DNA of 63,523 nt. Source: Gnomoniopsis sp. IMI 355080 (taxonomy: Eukaryota > Ascomycota > Sordariomycetes > Diaporthales > Gnomoniaceae). The notes under the pieces are model-generated. The model saw only the letters and a list, made by a program, of their open reading frames with translations. It ran no database searches and was not told the origin of the DNA. A program made the translations under genes and the position numbers. How positions within the stretch are numbered: the stretch's first letter is position 1; the number at the start of each line of letters is the position of its first letter. This document shows, one piece after another, positions 44,920 to 57,658 of the stretch. The DNA is taken from NCBI GenBank assembly GCA_027946555.1, contig JAPEVC010000208.1, forward strand, positions 1-63,523, written 5' to 3'.

Positions 44920-45531
44920 AGAAGCGCAGCTGAACAGCGGCATGAAGGGGTTACCATCCACACCGTCAAAAACGTAAAAAGTAGATTGAGCATAGCATAC
45001 GCAAATCGTAGCGCGTATCACCAATGAGGGGATTATCATTCTGCGCAAACGCCCTCTATCAAATAAGGGCGCATTAAGATTACCACAGCCAGATAATCCT
45101 ACTACCCCAATCAGATTTTTCCATATTTCTAGGCTACCTAGGTAGCAAGTGCTTATCAGGATTGATGAAGATAGAGCATAGGACGGTGACGGCAGCTGAG
45201 CAGTGCCCATCACTCTGAGAATGGTTGGCAGATACGACGATGACAGGCTCTCGAGTCGGGAAGATAATTGTCACAGGAACTCATACACGGCTAACAGCCC
45301 ATATACCCAGTCCCATGACAAGTCTTCTTCAATTGAAACTTACATCGCAATTCACTTGCATAATAATCACTGGCTATCAGCTATTACCTACCAATGCTAC
45401 TTCAATTTGCCTGCTAGATGCGTGTAGTCTTTCATAAGGCAAAAAGGTAAACATGGCCCCGGGCTCCCTCAGTGACCACAACAGCGGTTTGGGCAGAACA
45501 TAATACAATTCGAAGAGGAACAAAAAGATAA
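44920..45531. other. Intergenic, nothing recognised
   Basis: No coding frame recognised; one ACCTAGGT palindrome near 45135. Confidence 0.5.
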
Positions 45532-45582
45532 TGCGGTGAGTGTGGATTGAACACACGACCTTCAGATTTACAACTGAGTTTA

Positions 45583-45614
<32 letters not shown>

Positions 45615-45619
45615 CCCGC
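45532..45619 (-). tRNA. tRNA-Phe (GAA) with 15-nt intron
   Basis: The cloverleaf is readable on the minus strand: A-box TAGCTCAGTTGGGAGAGC, anticodon arm TCAGA-CTGAAG-A-TCTGA with GAA, T arm GTGTG-TTCAATC-CACAC, discriminator A. A 15-nt intron (45568-45582) follows position 37, the normal place. The acceptor stem has one G-A mispair (5-68), so decoding activity is likely but not certain. Confidence 0.9.
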
Positions 45620-47914
45620 GTTCGTTGGAATGGATGTCGGTTTGTCGCTATTCTGTGGATGATAAGGGCTTGCCTGACACGTGCGCAGCCTGCTCTATCA
45701 GGGATCCACTCACGACCACAAGACTTGACCGCAGACTCACCAGCCTGAAAGCAGACAACGAACGGTCTGACTCACTCATTTCACATCTACTTCTGTTTGT
45801 AATCAAACTTTCTTTCCTACTCAACTTAGGCCCGGGTGCTGACGACTCGTCCCGATCAACATCGGTCAACACCAAGACCGAGAGGCGAGCCGCCGGCGAA
45901 TAAAGGAGTGTTTTACCAAAGTATGTACTTCGAGAGCACGATCAATGGACAGAACTTACCTGGATAGCCTGGAATGACTCATAATGACTTGCCTAGTCCA
46001 AAAGGACCCTCAATGGTCAAGTCAAGCCAAGTATGCCCTCTCCCCGAGATCCAATCCGGGCATTCCTTGTGAGTGGCTTCTTGTTCGCACTGTAGAGGAA
46101 CCTCGTTTCACTGAAGAGGCACGATTGCCATGTAAGGACCGTGATTATATGACAAAAGGTGTGCGCCTAGCAGTGCGGGTGGGCCAGAGCCTTGATAGCG
46201 TTGTATCCTGACCTGAGCTTGAGGCGGATGACTCGAAGACGGTGCTCTATTCGACAACAGCGATGTGGACGCCTGGTCTCCTTCAAATTTGCGTGCCATC
46301 ACACGGAGGCACGTGATACGTGATCAAATCGGGGTGCCAGTAGAGCAGGTTGGGAGACAGACGCGTGAGCATGTGACTGCCTACTGCAACGCAGTCTCCT
46401 TGGTCATCGCACTTGGTTTCTATCTCACAACCGGAAAGCACCCGATAATGGCCTGGAACCCCGAGCTTCGCCCATCTAAAGGCGGGTGGCAGGCTTGATC
46501 GCTGGCCTTCAATCGTCAATCCCCTTGTTGACTCATCAGTGCAGCCTGCATAGCCCCATTTTGTCCGCTGAGAAGATCCTTGATCCAGTCGTTCTGTTGA
46601 CGCAATCTACCGATCTGCCTTGTCGCAAGGAAGGACTTCGAAACGACCACAGACATCCAGATCTCCGGGATTAGTACCGTCTCATGAGGCAATAGGCCGC
46701 GCAAGTCGTTGGTGGCGTAGTAGGGAAAGGCTCGGACGTGGTGCAGACTCGAGCTGGAAGATGGAGCCACTTGTCCATGGAGATGAAAGTGAAGACATGA
46801 TAGCCAATCTTTACGGTGTGAAAGATTCTGATAGCTCAAAAAGAAGGGCGCAGGCAAGGATAAAGTCGTTGTGTGCGTGCACACGGGGTCCAACGAAACC
46901 AAACGCTATGCGTCATGATCTTTGTTTGATGTCCACCCGGTGGTGAATGGAGCCTCGGTGCCAGATATGAGGCGGATCTGGTTGACTACATGTGCAGAGG
47001 GTGTGTTGCACAGCGTTCCCACTGGCAGAGGGCCAGGTACGTACCTAGATACAATGCTTTTCGCCGCTTGATACCCAATCCCAACCCCTGGCACCAGCAC
47101 AAGTATCTCTTTCGGGGGGTACGTGTATAGACTGGAAACTGAATTTCAGCGTATACTTACGATGACGTATTGCTGGAGGCCTTGTTTGAGGTTTGTGAGT
47201 CAAAAGGCTATTTGTCATGTCGAACAGAAGAATTGGAAGTTGGCGGAAGATCTGTGGATGCGCGCCGTGATGGCCACCTCCTATATTAAATCCGGGGGGC
47301 CGACGTTACATTCCAAGTGGCACAGCCACCCGTCCATCCGGGCGCCCCATACGCCCGAGCGACCCGGTGATCTGGGTCCTAGGAATGTGCACAAAGCTTA
47401 TCTTTCAGGCTGCTTGATGGGTGAACCTCCCGGCAGCGGATCATAATACAATCGCCTGAGCTTCGTTCACCAAGTACCTCATCACAAGGACGAACTGTGT
47501 TAGTTAAGTGATGTTAGGTGTATCGTTTGTAATTGTCAGCACTCTAATCAGCAGATGCTTCCCCGAAACACATATGTACTCACCTGAACTCTTATTACAG
47601 GCGCTACGCGAGTCTACCAACCCACCTCGTAGACACCTAGGTAGGTAGGTAGGTAGGTAGGTAGGTAAGCAAATGGACATAGACTAATTATTTACGGAGA
47701 ACAAACGCGGCAATACATCGGCACCACGTTCTTATTCATCGCACGATGGATGCACCTGTCACACTTATTTGCGACAATTTTGAGGGGCAGATTACCTTCC
47801 CTCAACGTGATCACGAATGGCTGCTGGCGTCCATGTCCAACGCCGCAGATCTGACAATTGTTCTCAGGCATTGATAATTATGTATTACTCTGCATATCCC
47901 ATCCATTCCGCATC
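45620..47914. other. Intergenic, nothing recognised; AGGT microsatellite
   Basis: Open frames up to about 128 codons show no motif or splice structure. An (AGGT)n tract of about 30 bp lies at 47637-47667, directly after an ACCTAGGT palindrome. Confidence 0.5.
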
Positions 47915-48735
47915 TCAAAGATCAAACTTGACGTACTTGCCCTCGGCAAAAGTCACATAGTACGGCAAGTCATCACCACCATTGACCAGATCAAGGTACA
48001 CCGGTACGTGATTCTCCCCACTCACGCCGAACCCTGCAGTCTTCCCAGTCGGTGTTCTCTCGTCGGTGAAGAAAAATCTGAGCCACACTCTGCATTAGCT
48101 GAGATGGAACAACGCTTTCACGAGTGCAACCTGGAAATTGGGAACTTCACTCACCGGAGGCCTTTCTCCTTATACACCTCATCTGCGGTGGCCAGGAAAT
48201 AGGCCGCACCGCTTTTTCCGACTCCCAGTGTCGTCATCATTGCCAATGGCACAGGAAATTCAGACTGAGGAACAACGAAGCGGGGGCAGGCGTTTCCCGT
48301 CATGATAAACGTGCCCTTGCGGGTCTTGCCAGCATCCCCGTCTTGCAACCACACCTCCACCGCCTTCCTGGCGGCCAGATACGGACTCTTGACCATGAGC
48401 GCTTGATCGCGGTCAAAGTCCGCATCCGCAACGGCAAAGGGGTTGGTTGGGTCCGACTCGGCGGGCGGCGAGACGGAGGATACGTTCCAAATGATCACGG
48501 AGGGGAAAGGCCATTCGGCTTTGGACACGGCGTCAAATACATTGGCAACGCTGGACGGGTCGGCCAAATTGGCAGCAACATGCAGATGCTCGGGCTGGGA
48601 GGGCTCTGCGGCGTGGCGAGAGACACTGGCTACGCGGTAGCCGGCTTTGAGGAAGCCTTTGGTGAGAGCGCCGCCGACGTTGGAGCCAGTGATGGCGGCT
48701 CCGAAGATGAGTGCTACTGGAGAGGGGGAAGACAT
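47915..48735 (-). CDS. Atypical short-chain dehydrogenase (NAD(P)-binding Rossmann protein)
   Basis: Two exons (48735-48155, 48077-47915), 247 residues. The N-terminus MSSPSPVALIFGAAITGSNV has the Rossmann GxxxxxG(x)G pattern directly after a beta strand, and SRHAAEP follows strand two, where an Arg favours NADP. IIWNVSSVSPP takes the place of the NNAG motif. A clear YxxxK is not visible at the expected place, so it belongs to the atypical or divergent SDRs without an assured oxidoreductase role. Similar proteins are common and uncharacterised in fungi. The start was chosen at the Met just before the first strand, preceded by a CAACAAGC leader. Confidence 0.82.
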
Positions 48736-51700
48736 GTTGATGCTTGTTGACGATCTGGTGGTAGTGAATGGGTGTTTGGAAAGATCCAAGAGTCTGTTTA
48801 GGTATGGGATGGGCGTCCCGATTATATACTGAAGTGAAGTCTCCGTTGCCAAGCCGAGTAAGATATTAGGAGACACACATACGCGAGTATTTGCTGACCT
48901 TTGGGACGTTACCACGCCAGATCTAGCCACTACTAGGTAGGTCTTAAGTCCGGGGCGCATAGGCAAAATGCGGTCTTACCTGCATATATTTCCGAGGCAG
49001 CAGCTTTCCATCCTGCATGCGGAAATGGTTTAGACCCGGCCTATAGAGCGGTGATTTCTAAGCACGTTCCCACATCGACCATCAATTCATCCGGCTGTCA
49101 GTAATGCTATAATTTTCTTTGGTTCTTAGATATATACAGCCGAAAGATAATATATGAAGTCACTGTATTATGGCTGATGCGGCGTGTTTGTGCAACGTTG
49201 TGGGATGATGTCTTTTGGCTCTAATAGTTTAATCCTTAGCCAGAGCGGGTCGTAATTAAGGATATATACCCTCACTTTCCCCCAAGGAACGTCAGTAATC
49301 AAGTGCCCTTTGAATTGTGAGATTTAGCTTGGCGAGTAGTAGCGATCATTACGAGTAATTCCATCCTATCAAATCCAAGAACCCAGACTTCAAGCATTGA
49401 TCTTTCTGGACCGGATCTATAGTCTGGCACTCTGCTCGTCTCGGAAACTAGTCTTGTACACTCACACGCCCCAGTTCTCAGAAGCCCTCAGCACCCCAAG
49501 CCAATGTACTGATGTACCTAACCGAAGCAGGTTGACGAGCAGCCACCCAAGTAATCACCAAGAAATAGTTCGCACACCTAATTAGAAACCTCGGTGAAGG
49601 TGACTTGTCCCCCCTTGCTGAAGTACAAGCTCAATGCGTTGGTCGTCTAAGCCGGCGCAAAATCCCTCTTACCTAGGTTGCAGGTGCTCATGATATTTGA
49701 AGCCCCAAATAAGACTACCTATGGTCTATCAGAAATATCACCCCTAAGTCGTCGACTAGCGGGCTGCAAACTTCAAAGGGCTCGCGGTCACGTATTTCAC
49801 TCTCTCGCCTGATTTCCACACTGTACAGGAATTGGTGATATTGCCGGGCGCCGGGGGTCCAGAAGTGTGGGATCCAGAGCAAGACTTTCACTTTATGAGG
49901 CGGTGCTCGTATCTAATGTACTATTCAAGCGGCTGTGCAGCATTTGACCTTCAGTATAGGACAGTGACTAGAAGTCCATCATCTCAAGTTTTAGCCTTTG
50001 AATTGCAGCGGTTTTGCGTTGAGGTTAGCTAAGACTACCTAACAACCAATTTGTTCACTTGCTCTTACAATCTACCAGCAGGACCTGACTGTTGAGGTAA
50101 TTGTCGTTGGTATGGATATAGCTGAGGCCTCCTTCAGGCTTCGTTTAGGCATTATTGTAAAACTGAAGAACAGGATACAACTACTAAACCCTAAGTTCTG
50201 GAATGACTCACCAAGGAAGATCGGTTACCAATGACCTGAGAACGTATGGCTGAGCATTTGATGTGCCTGGATGTTAATCTCCATCCTCACCTGATTAAAT
50301 GGGCTTGTTCTTGAGAAAACTGTACTCCGAACGAGAGGTGGTCATCGTATGACAATTCTATCAAGAGGCTAGACGGGTCGGTGGTCATAGTCTCATGCCA
50401 CTGCGCCACCGCTCCACAATCAATTCATACCTACTGATTGGGCCATACCAGCCCAAAAAATCCCTGACAGACCTTCCAGCTCAATGGAAGAAGCGCCCAA
50501 GCCTGCCCCACCACTGGAGAGAGTACTTACAAATACCATGAGACGTGTCTATGCAACCCGGGGACCGAAACCGCCAGGCGGCTGCAGGAGGATACTGCAA
50601 TCGAAAAACAAAAAGCCCATACACAATGTTGGACGGGAGACGTGCAGGGCCCCTGTTGCATACGCAATGCAACAAAAAGTCTCGAGATAAGGTTTTGCCC
50701 GGGCAGCACTTTCCTACCCCGCGGCCCAAACGCGAGGGGAAAGCAGCACGCTGCCGCCAGGTCCAGACCTTTTCCAAGGAATAAAGTGCTGTGAGTATAT
50801 ATGTACGATTGGGCGTCGACAAAGAGTCGGTGTGTCATTGCCCTGTCGAAACCAAAAAAAACACATGGGAAAGCTGCAGGATGGCGTCGACTTGTGCTCT
50901 GTTCAGCCCTAGCATACATTTCTCCCCCGGGAGACTGACGTCTTCGTGAAAGAGACAGGTCTAGACAGGCGCGTTGATATTCTCTTGCATTGGTTCAAGC
51001 TGCAGTAGCGTGGGTGGACGGGCGTGGAGGGCAGTCCCAAGGTCCAGGTTCCGCGCGAGGCGATTTAAATTGCTGGGTTAGGTGAACTCGGGATGATCCA
51101 CAGCAACGGGTCCCTATGAAGCAGGAAAGTAGAGAGGGTGTGCAGAATTGCCTTGCCTACCTACTGCGTAGGCCTGCAGCCAGGTGCGCGGTAATGCGGC
51201 GGTGAATGAGAAGAGGGTGAAGTGGCCGTGTAAGGCGTTGGCTATCCTCACCTAGTACTTGCGACAAACGGCCTCCCGTCGGGCAACAGCAACGTCTTAG
51301 AAATGCAGGAAACATGATATAAAGACCCACCATTGGACGATGCAAATGGAAGGCTTCTCGAAGGTCAATGTTTGTGGGTTTCTTTGCCCTGTCGGCTGCA
51401 CCCATTACGTGCAGATTGGGCTTCAACGCATAGGTGACAGAACACATTGCCCTCTGATTTCTGCCATCAATAAATGAGGCGGTCGAAGGTCACGAAAGTG
51501 ACTCATACAGCATAGCCAAGCGGCTTCCACGCTTGTTGCATTCTTCGCATTGCAAGTGACCGCTTCGTGGACATGAAAATTTTTCTCTCACCGTTCTCAC
51601 CGAAACTTTGTGGTATGGCAGAACAAAACAAGCATCACAGGAAAACCAAGAGTTGAACAGCCAGCTGTGGTGTAAAGATTAGCCGCCGATCTGACAGATG

Positions 51701-54700
51701 AGGGGCGGCCAACGTGGGGCAATCCGAATGTTTGGTAGACGACTTCTAGAAAGAAAGAAAAAATTAGGCCAAATGCTGAATTGACAAGAGAACTGGGGCT
51801 CGAGCGGGAACAATCCAGACCAGTGGGTACATCGAGAACAAGGGCATACAGGAAACCGGTGGAGTCTTGACGCGGTCTGGGCATGGATTTGAATTGCATT
51901 TTGCCTTGTTTTGTGACTAGACTTTTGTGATGGGATGATGCAGTCTGCTGTTTTGTGTACACACCCAGTGGGGCTGGGGCGTGTGTGTGCGTGCGAGGGG
52001 CTCACGATGCTCCGTAGCGGAGAACATGCAGTCAGTCGATCCGCTGTGGCTTCTGGACCGTGACGTGTCGCTGCAAGCACTGTACGGGTATCGCAAGACT
52101 TTCATTGAGACGCATCGATATCGACTGTAGATGCACACGAAGCTGCAGATATCGAGGTAGCTAGTGTCCGGCCCCCAAAGACTTCCCGACCTACTTGAGT
52201 AAGACCATTCGGAACAGGATGAGCTAGGATGTGTCGGCCTCCAGTTCCAAGACCAAGCGGCCGGGGATCCTGCCGCCGCCGCCGCCTTCGCCTTCTTCAC
52301 GGCTGCACTTAGGGTGGTATTCGGATTCGGGACGGGCGGCTGCACATCATAGCGGGGTGGCGAGGTCGCGGATGGATCCAGGCGGACCCGCGGCGGGAAG
52401 GGCACAAAGTGATGGAAAAAGTAAAGCATGCAAGGCACGGAGTCGCCTAATTGAATGTGGGATGGATGGAGTTTCCCAGAGACGAATCTCTCTCTCGCGA
52501 GGGTTGAATCAGCTCCACCGTCGCGGAGTGTTTTAGTCGTCGACGCATGAGACCGGACGAACCCCTTCATGCGCAAGTTAAATCCTGCAAAACCCGGGCC
52601 CTTTGAGTCAGATTGCACGAGGTAGACCGGGTAGTAAGCCTGGGATTACCCCGTCCAGCAATGCGGCTCCTCCGTAAGAACATTTCTGATATTACATTGC
52701 GGTGGCTTTTGATGAGCAGACGCGTCACGGCTGTTGCTTCGATATCTAGAGAGGAAGTCGGGGACGATTGGGCACGCAACAATGGCATTGTTGCACATCA
52801 GCGGCCGCTAAAGTAGATTGATCAGCTTCCCGTGTGAAGCTGAGCGGTAGGTAGAGCCGGCGAGACTTTGTTGTCAGGCGATCCCTGATCTTGATGGCAG
52901 AACAAGTCAAATCCCAGCGCCGTTCGCTGGCTGGAAACAAAGTAGTGCAGGAATTCGTCCCATTTGCTGTCAAAGAGCATGAATAGTTGTGAAGAAGCTG
53001 AACATTCAGGTGCCCTGAGCAAAGCTCGCCAGCCTGGTTGGCTCGGGCATTTTCAGCCGGTGCCAGGGCATCCCGATCTGTCTGGCTGCAAGTCTCTCTA
53101 GGCTCACAGAGGCAACTAGGTCTCCGCATAAGTGCAGCTGTGCCCCTGTATATCATTGAGAGGGTTTCGCCACTGATTTGAGAGACCCTGAATGTACTTA
53201 CCTACTGTACGTACTCGCACTTGCGCAGCCACACACACTGAGGACTCAACAGCGTGCCGTGCCCTGGTTGGTTTGCCATCAGTCAAAGATGGCCGTTTCC
53301 GTGGGCGACAATTGCGAGGAAGCCAGACGTATTCAAGTGGAAAAGGCAAGACGATATGTACTTTTGATAACAAGATCATCGTGCAAATCACCCCCGCTTC
53401 CGAGGCCTTGTCTGCTTCTTCCGGGCTGCCGGGTTGGTGTTGGCGTTGTAGCCCCCTGTAATTGCAGGAGAAGAACCAGGAGGACCTGCACAAGATTGCG
53501 CAGTAGTTCGCAGATGGGGTGCACGATGATGGCATCGCGGGGGCTAAAACGGACACTACTCCCTGGTCTCGAGCCCCCTGATGATCAGTGCGATCTTGGA
53601 TCGTTGAACTACTCCCCAAATTGAGGTTTAAGTTGTCGGGGTTGTCTGTGAATGAAGATCTACGCAGAACAGGCGGAACAGGTAATGCACCTATTCCTTT
53701 TACTGTCATTGGCGGCTATTTATCGAGACTTAAATCGAGACATAGCGCTCTTCGCCGACTTGCGGCTGGAGGCGCTGTGCATGTGATGTGATGTGAAGTA
53801 AAGTAAATCACGAATGCGGCGCCAGATCGCCAACGTTTGATCTGGCAAGTGTGCTCACGTTGACATTTCTGCTTTGGGAATTGGTTGGAAACAGAAGTGG
53901 AAGAAGATCATCTGGCCCAGCACTTGGGCGGGTATCTCGTCGGCCACGATGGTTGGCTGATGATCGTGTGGGAGGGAGAGAGTGAGACCATGTGATACCA
54001 TATTTTCTACGCAGGTGCGTTGGTTGGAGGTTGATTTCGTTGCTACTAGCCAATTATGGATTCACGGACATATACTGGAACAATGTACACACGCACATAC
54101 TCTTCACACTCGACCTGATTGACGGTACTGTTATAATAAGCGTCTCACTGGACTTTTCCTTTCCCTTCAATCACACCTCATCATCAACACGTCGGTGCAA
54201 TATGAGTCAACCCCGCGGCTAACGACCCTTACTACCATGGTATATTGATTTGGTGGAGTCATCGCTAGACTCACGCACAGTACTTTTTTCGCATGCGCAG
54301 TGGCCTTCTGTTTGCCTCTTTGCACGCACCGGCACGTTTTCCGGACGGTTCGCTGGGTCTTGTCCCGTGCCCACGGGTCAGGCAAACGCTGATTGCCTCT
54401 TGATATCGGAATGGGCCAATCGCCTCTTTCCACTGAACGCTGCGGTCCCTGGTTCTGGACTTTTTTTTTTTTTTTCTGATCTATTCACCGTTGGACTGAA
54501 GAAGCATGCTGCACATCGTGCTCGACTTATGCACATAATTTGAGTACTGCCATCACAGCGGTATCCTTGTTCATACACACAGACAAGTCCTACCACGAGC
54601 TCAAAGCAAGGCAGATCAGTGCTGTGCTCTACCCTCTTGGACCTTGTGGCCCGGAGCCTAGCCCCCGGCCGCCGGAACGGCCTTCTTCTACCTAGAACTT

Positions 54701-56437
54701 GACGCACCGGCAGCCTTAAATCCGGATATCCCACAGTTTCGCATCTTTCTGCCTAGCATTGTCTCGAGAGTGTTCTGATCTGTGTGCTCAACAACTACGA
54801 GTTGATTTGTTGGGAGGCAACGCGTTACGACGCCTTTGAGAGCGAGTCACGACAGCAATACGGGATACGGGATACTCGTCTGCTACCATAGAAGGTCGAG
54901 TTCACCTTGCCTGGAAGCTTCGGTCAAGCGTCAAGGGCAGGGGTACAGGAGTCTATTGAGTCCCTCCAGCCATCCCAATTTGTCCCCATCGCCACGGCCC
55001 AGGCCTCCCGGAAGATGATTTGACTGCGAATCGTCGCTCGAAATTGGTCGACCGCGCCACACAAGCAGGGCACATTTGAATTCGCCATCTTTCGCCACGA
55101 AAAAAGAGACTGACAAGAAAAAAAATTCATTGTCGAGCCCCTTCCCCGGGCCTTGGGGACCTGGAAGCCATCCCAGTCTATGGTCAGAATCAATTTCGCT
55201 AAATCGTTCCCCTAAATTGCGCCTGTGTTCAACCTTAAACCCGAGCCCAGCCCTGTCTGCGGCCGGCACCCCTTCAGCCATTGCACTGGCAGGTTGGACC
55301 CGGACGCCAGGACACCTGCAAAAATCTTTGTCCCAGGACCAGGGTCGACTGACCGAGTTTGCTCCCCCGGCTTCCTGATCCGCCGCCCGGGCTTTGAAAT
55401 TGATACTGCCTTCGTTGATACCCAAGAGCAACAACTAAATGAGTTGAAGTCGTCGTTTGTCGGTCGTCATCAACGCGTCTTGGGCTGTTGGACAACTGCT
55501 TACCTAGGTATTCTATTTTCAGAGCGCGATGCTGCACTGCAGCGGCTCAGCCTATTGAACATAGTACCGCATACCTACCTAAAGTAAGTGCATCGACACC
55601 AATACGGTTGCAGTGCGAAGACTACAAATACCGAACAGTGCAGCAACATTGTGGCTGAATCTTGCGCAACCGTGACTAATCCTGCTATACTGAGTACAGT
55701 ACGCAGTACTACGCAAGACGAGCTCCTTCTCCGGTGCCACATCACTGCAGGCCGCTGCAAAGTATCTTTTTATCGGCACCCCCCCTCCTTTCTCCCTCTC
55801 CCCACGAGGCACGCAGGGGGCACGGATTCATTTTACTACATCCCTGCTGTCCGCGGTACAAGGGTGTACAAGGGTGCTATCGGTCTAGGATCGTCCTTGC
55901 GGGATACTTGGTGTAACCCCCGGCTCGCTTGTGCACAGGAATTCACCTTCAACCACCGAATAATACAAGAGGGCAGTCACACACCACTCCTGCCAACCTA
56001 CACCTCTGTCCCCTCTCTCCTGCTTTCTGCGACAGTGGCACATGCCATATATTTCAAATCTTCACGCATTACGACTACGATATCACGTTTGATTGATCAT
56101 CGAGTCACTCGTCTTCCAGAGTGCTCCAGTTTCTTCCACAAGTTACCAGAGGCTTCTCCTCACTGATGCCCATTTCGTTCGCCCAACCGAACAAAACACC
56201 AAACTCCTGACATGTTTGCCGAAAGAAGACGATTTTCCTCCCTTCTTCCCGACTACATACCCAGGTGACCGGTGTCACTATCTGATGCGTCCCGCCAAAG
56301 GCGCCTGATTCCACAAATTTCATAAACCAAATAAAGAGAAGAAGAGACTTTTTCTCGCAACATCGAGCGAGAGTGGGCTGCAACTTGTTTTCGAGGAATT
56401 GAATGTCCAACGAGACATTGCAAGAGTCGAAATAAAA
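48736..56437. other. 7.7 kb interval without a supported gene
   Basis: Between divergent genes. Frames up to 233 codons (for example 51917-52618 minus, Ser/Pro-rich) have no motif, start context or neighbour exons. There are a poly-T run (54461-54475), a short tandem GTACAAGGGT (55857-55880) and a pyrimidine-rich stretch (55780-56290). The last suggests a long leader for the gene at 56438. Non-coding RNA or regulatory DNA is possible. Confidence 0.5.
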
Positions 56438-57658
56438 ATGGCTGGCTACTCTCCCTACCGCTCGGCCCCTGGCGCCGACTACTACGACAACGACCGCTTC
56501 GCGACACCAACTCCCTCTCCGCGAGGCCCTGACGCCTACTACTATGCCTCGACACCGCAACGACCACAGACGCGAGCGCACTTCCGCCATGTTAGCAGCG
56601 GCGTGAACGACTACCAAAGTCCCCGCCCGACCGCCTTCTCGCCACGTTACAACAGCGACGGGTTCTACTCCACCAATGCTGCCACGGCCAATGTGAGTGC
56701 CTCGCGATCAACGCGAAAGCCATCAATTTCAACATCGCGTCCCAAGCGCGAACGTCGAAGCTCATATTCCTACAATCGGCCCTCTGACTCTTATGGGGAA
56801 TCCGACGAGGACGAGTACGTCGAGGTCAACGGTGTCACTTATGTGATACCCGCCAAGTCCAAGTCGAGGCGACAACACAAGAAGGAGGACGGTTTCTATT
56901 ATGTATCTGGCTACGAGCGTGGAACTGATTACCACCACCGTGCACAGACCTCTTCCCGTCGCCACCCTGAAGACCATGACAGGTACGAATCGGTCCGGTA
57001 CTATGAGGAAGCCCCTCGTCGATCGTCTGCTCGTCGTGCCTCTCAGTCCATGCCTCAGCGTCCTCAGACTGCCCGCCCAGAGACCACCCGCCAAAAGGCT
57101 CCCGCTCCCGCAAGGAAGGCCACCGATGCCGACGCCAAGAAGTGGGGTATTCCCAAAGGCTATTCTTTGAAGAATTGGGACCCTACTGAAGAGCCTATTC
57201 TGTTGCTGGGGTCGGTCTTCGATTCCAACAGCCTAGGCAAATGGATCTACGACTGGACTGTCTACTCGCGCGGCTCCTCGACTCCCATCACTGAGGTTGC
57301 CGGCGAAATGTGGCTGCTGCTGATTCAGCTTGGTGGCAAAATTAAGCGTGCCAAAGAGACCATGCCGCGCGTCAGGACTTTGGACAATAGGGAGATGATT
57401 GAGGACTTCATTGCTGGGGGCGAGCGGCTGACTGATAAGCTCAAGAAGTTGCTTAAGACATGTGAGAAGCCTATGCTCGCTAGCAGCAAGAAGGGACACA
57501 CGCAGCTGGGCCAGAGCTCGGGTATCGAGTTTGTCAATACCATGTTTGGCAGGGAACGCGAGCTCGAGAAGACCGAGAAGTTCATGCAATCCGTCCGCCT
57601 CTGGAACCTGCGCTTCGACGCCAACTGCGAGGACGTCCTCAAGCGTCCTGAGCTGTAG
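56438..57658 (+). CDS. Conserved low-complexity fungal protein (gp1-like annotation)
   Basis: Single exon, 406 residues. The first 230 residues are disordered and rich in Ser, Arg, Tyr and Pro, with a DADAYYY-like GPDAYYYASTP, the charged EDEYVEVNGVTYVIPAKSKS and YYVSGYERG. The C-terminal 170 residues are folded-looking and conserved in character: KWGIPKGYSLKNWDPTEEPI, LLGSVFDSNSLGKWIYDWTV, ADEMW-like GEMWLLLIQLGGKIKRAKE and SGIEFVNTMFGRERELEKTE. Such proteins are widespread in Sordariomycetes and are often labelled vegetative cell wall protein gp1, a name taken from low-complexity similarity rather than function. There is no signal peptide, so it is likely nuclear or cytosolic. The start follows an AATAAAAATGG context. 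Confidence 0.85.
   Translation: MAGYSPYRSAPGADYYDNDRFATPTPSPRGPDAYYYASTPQRPQTRAHFRHVSSGVNDYQSPRPTAFSPRYNSDGFYSTNAATANVSASRSTRKPSISTSRPKRERRSSYSYNRPSDSYGESDEDEYVEVNGVTYVIPAKSKSRRQHKKEDGFYYVSGYERGTDYHHRAQTSSRRHPEDHDRYESVRYYEEAPRRSSARRASQSMPQRPQTARPETTRQKAPAPARKATDADAKKWGIPKGYSLKNWDPTEEPILLLGSVFDSNSLGKWIYDWTVYSRGSSTPITEVAGEMWLLLIQLGGKIKRAKETMPRVRTLDNREMIEDFIAGGERLTDKLKKLLKTCEKPMLASSKKGHTQLGQSSGIEFVNTMFGRERELEKTEKFMQSVRLWNLRFDANCEDVLKRPEL

Noticed and set aside
49832..50032. 66-codon frame with GAGGPEVWDPEQDF
   Set aside because: Looked domain-like at first, but I cannot match it to a family and no flanking exon was found.
51917..52618. 233-codon minus-strand frame, Ser/Pro-rich
   Set aside because: No recognisable domain, splice partner or start context; kept as part of the gene-free interval.
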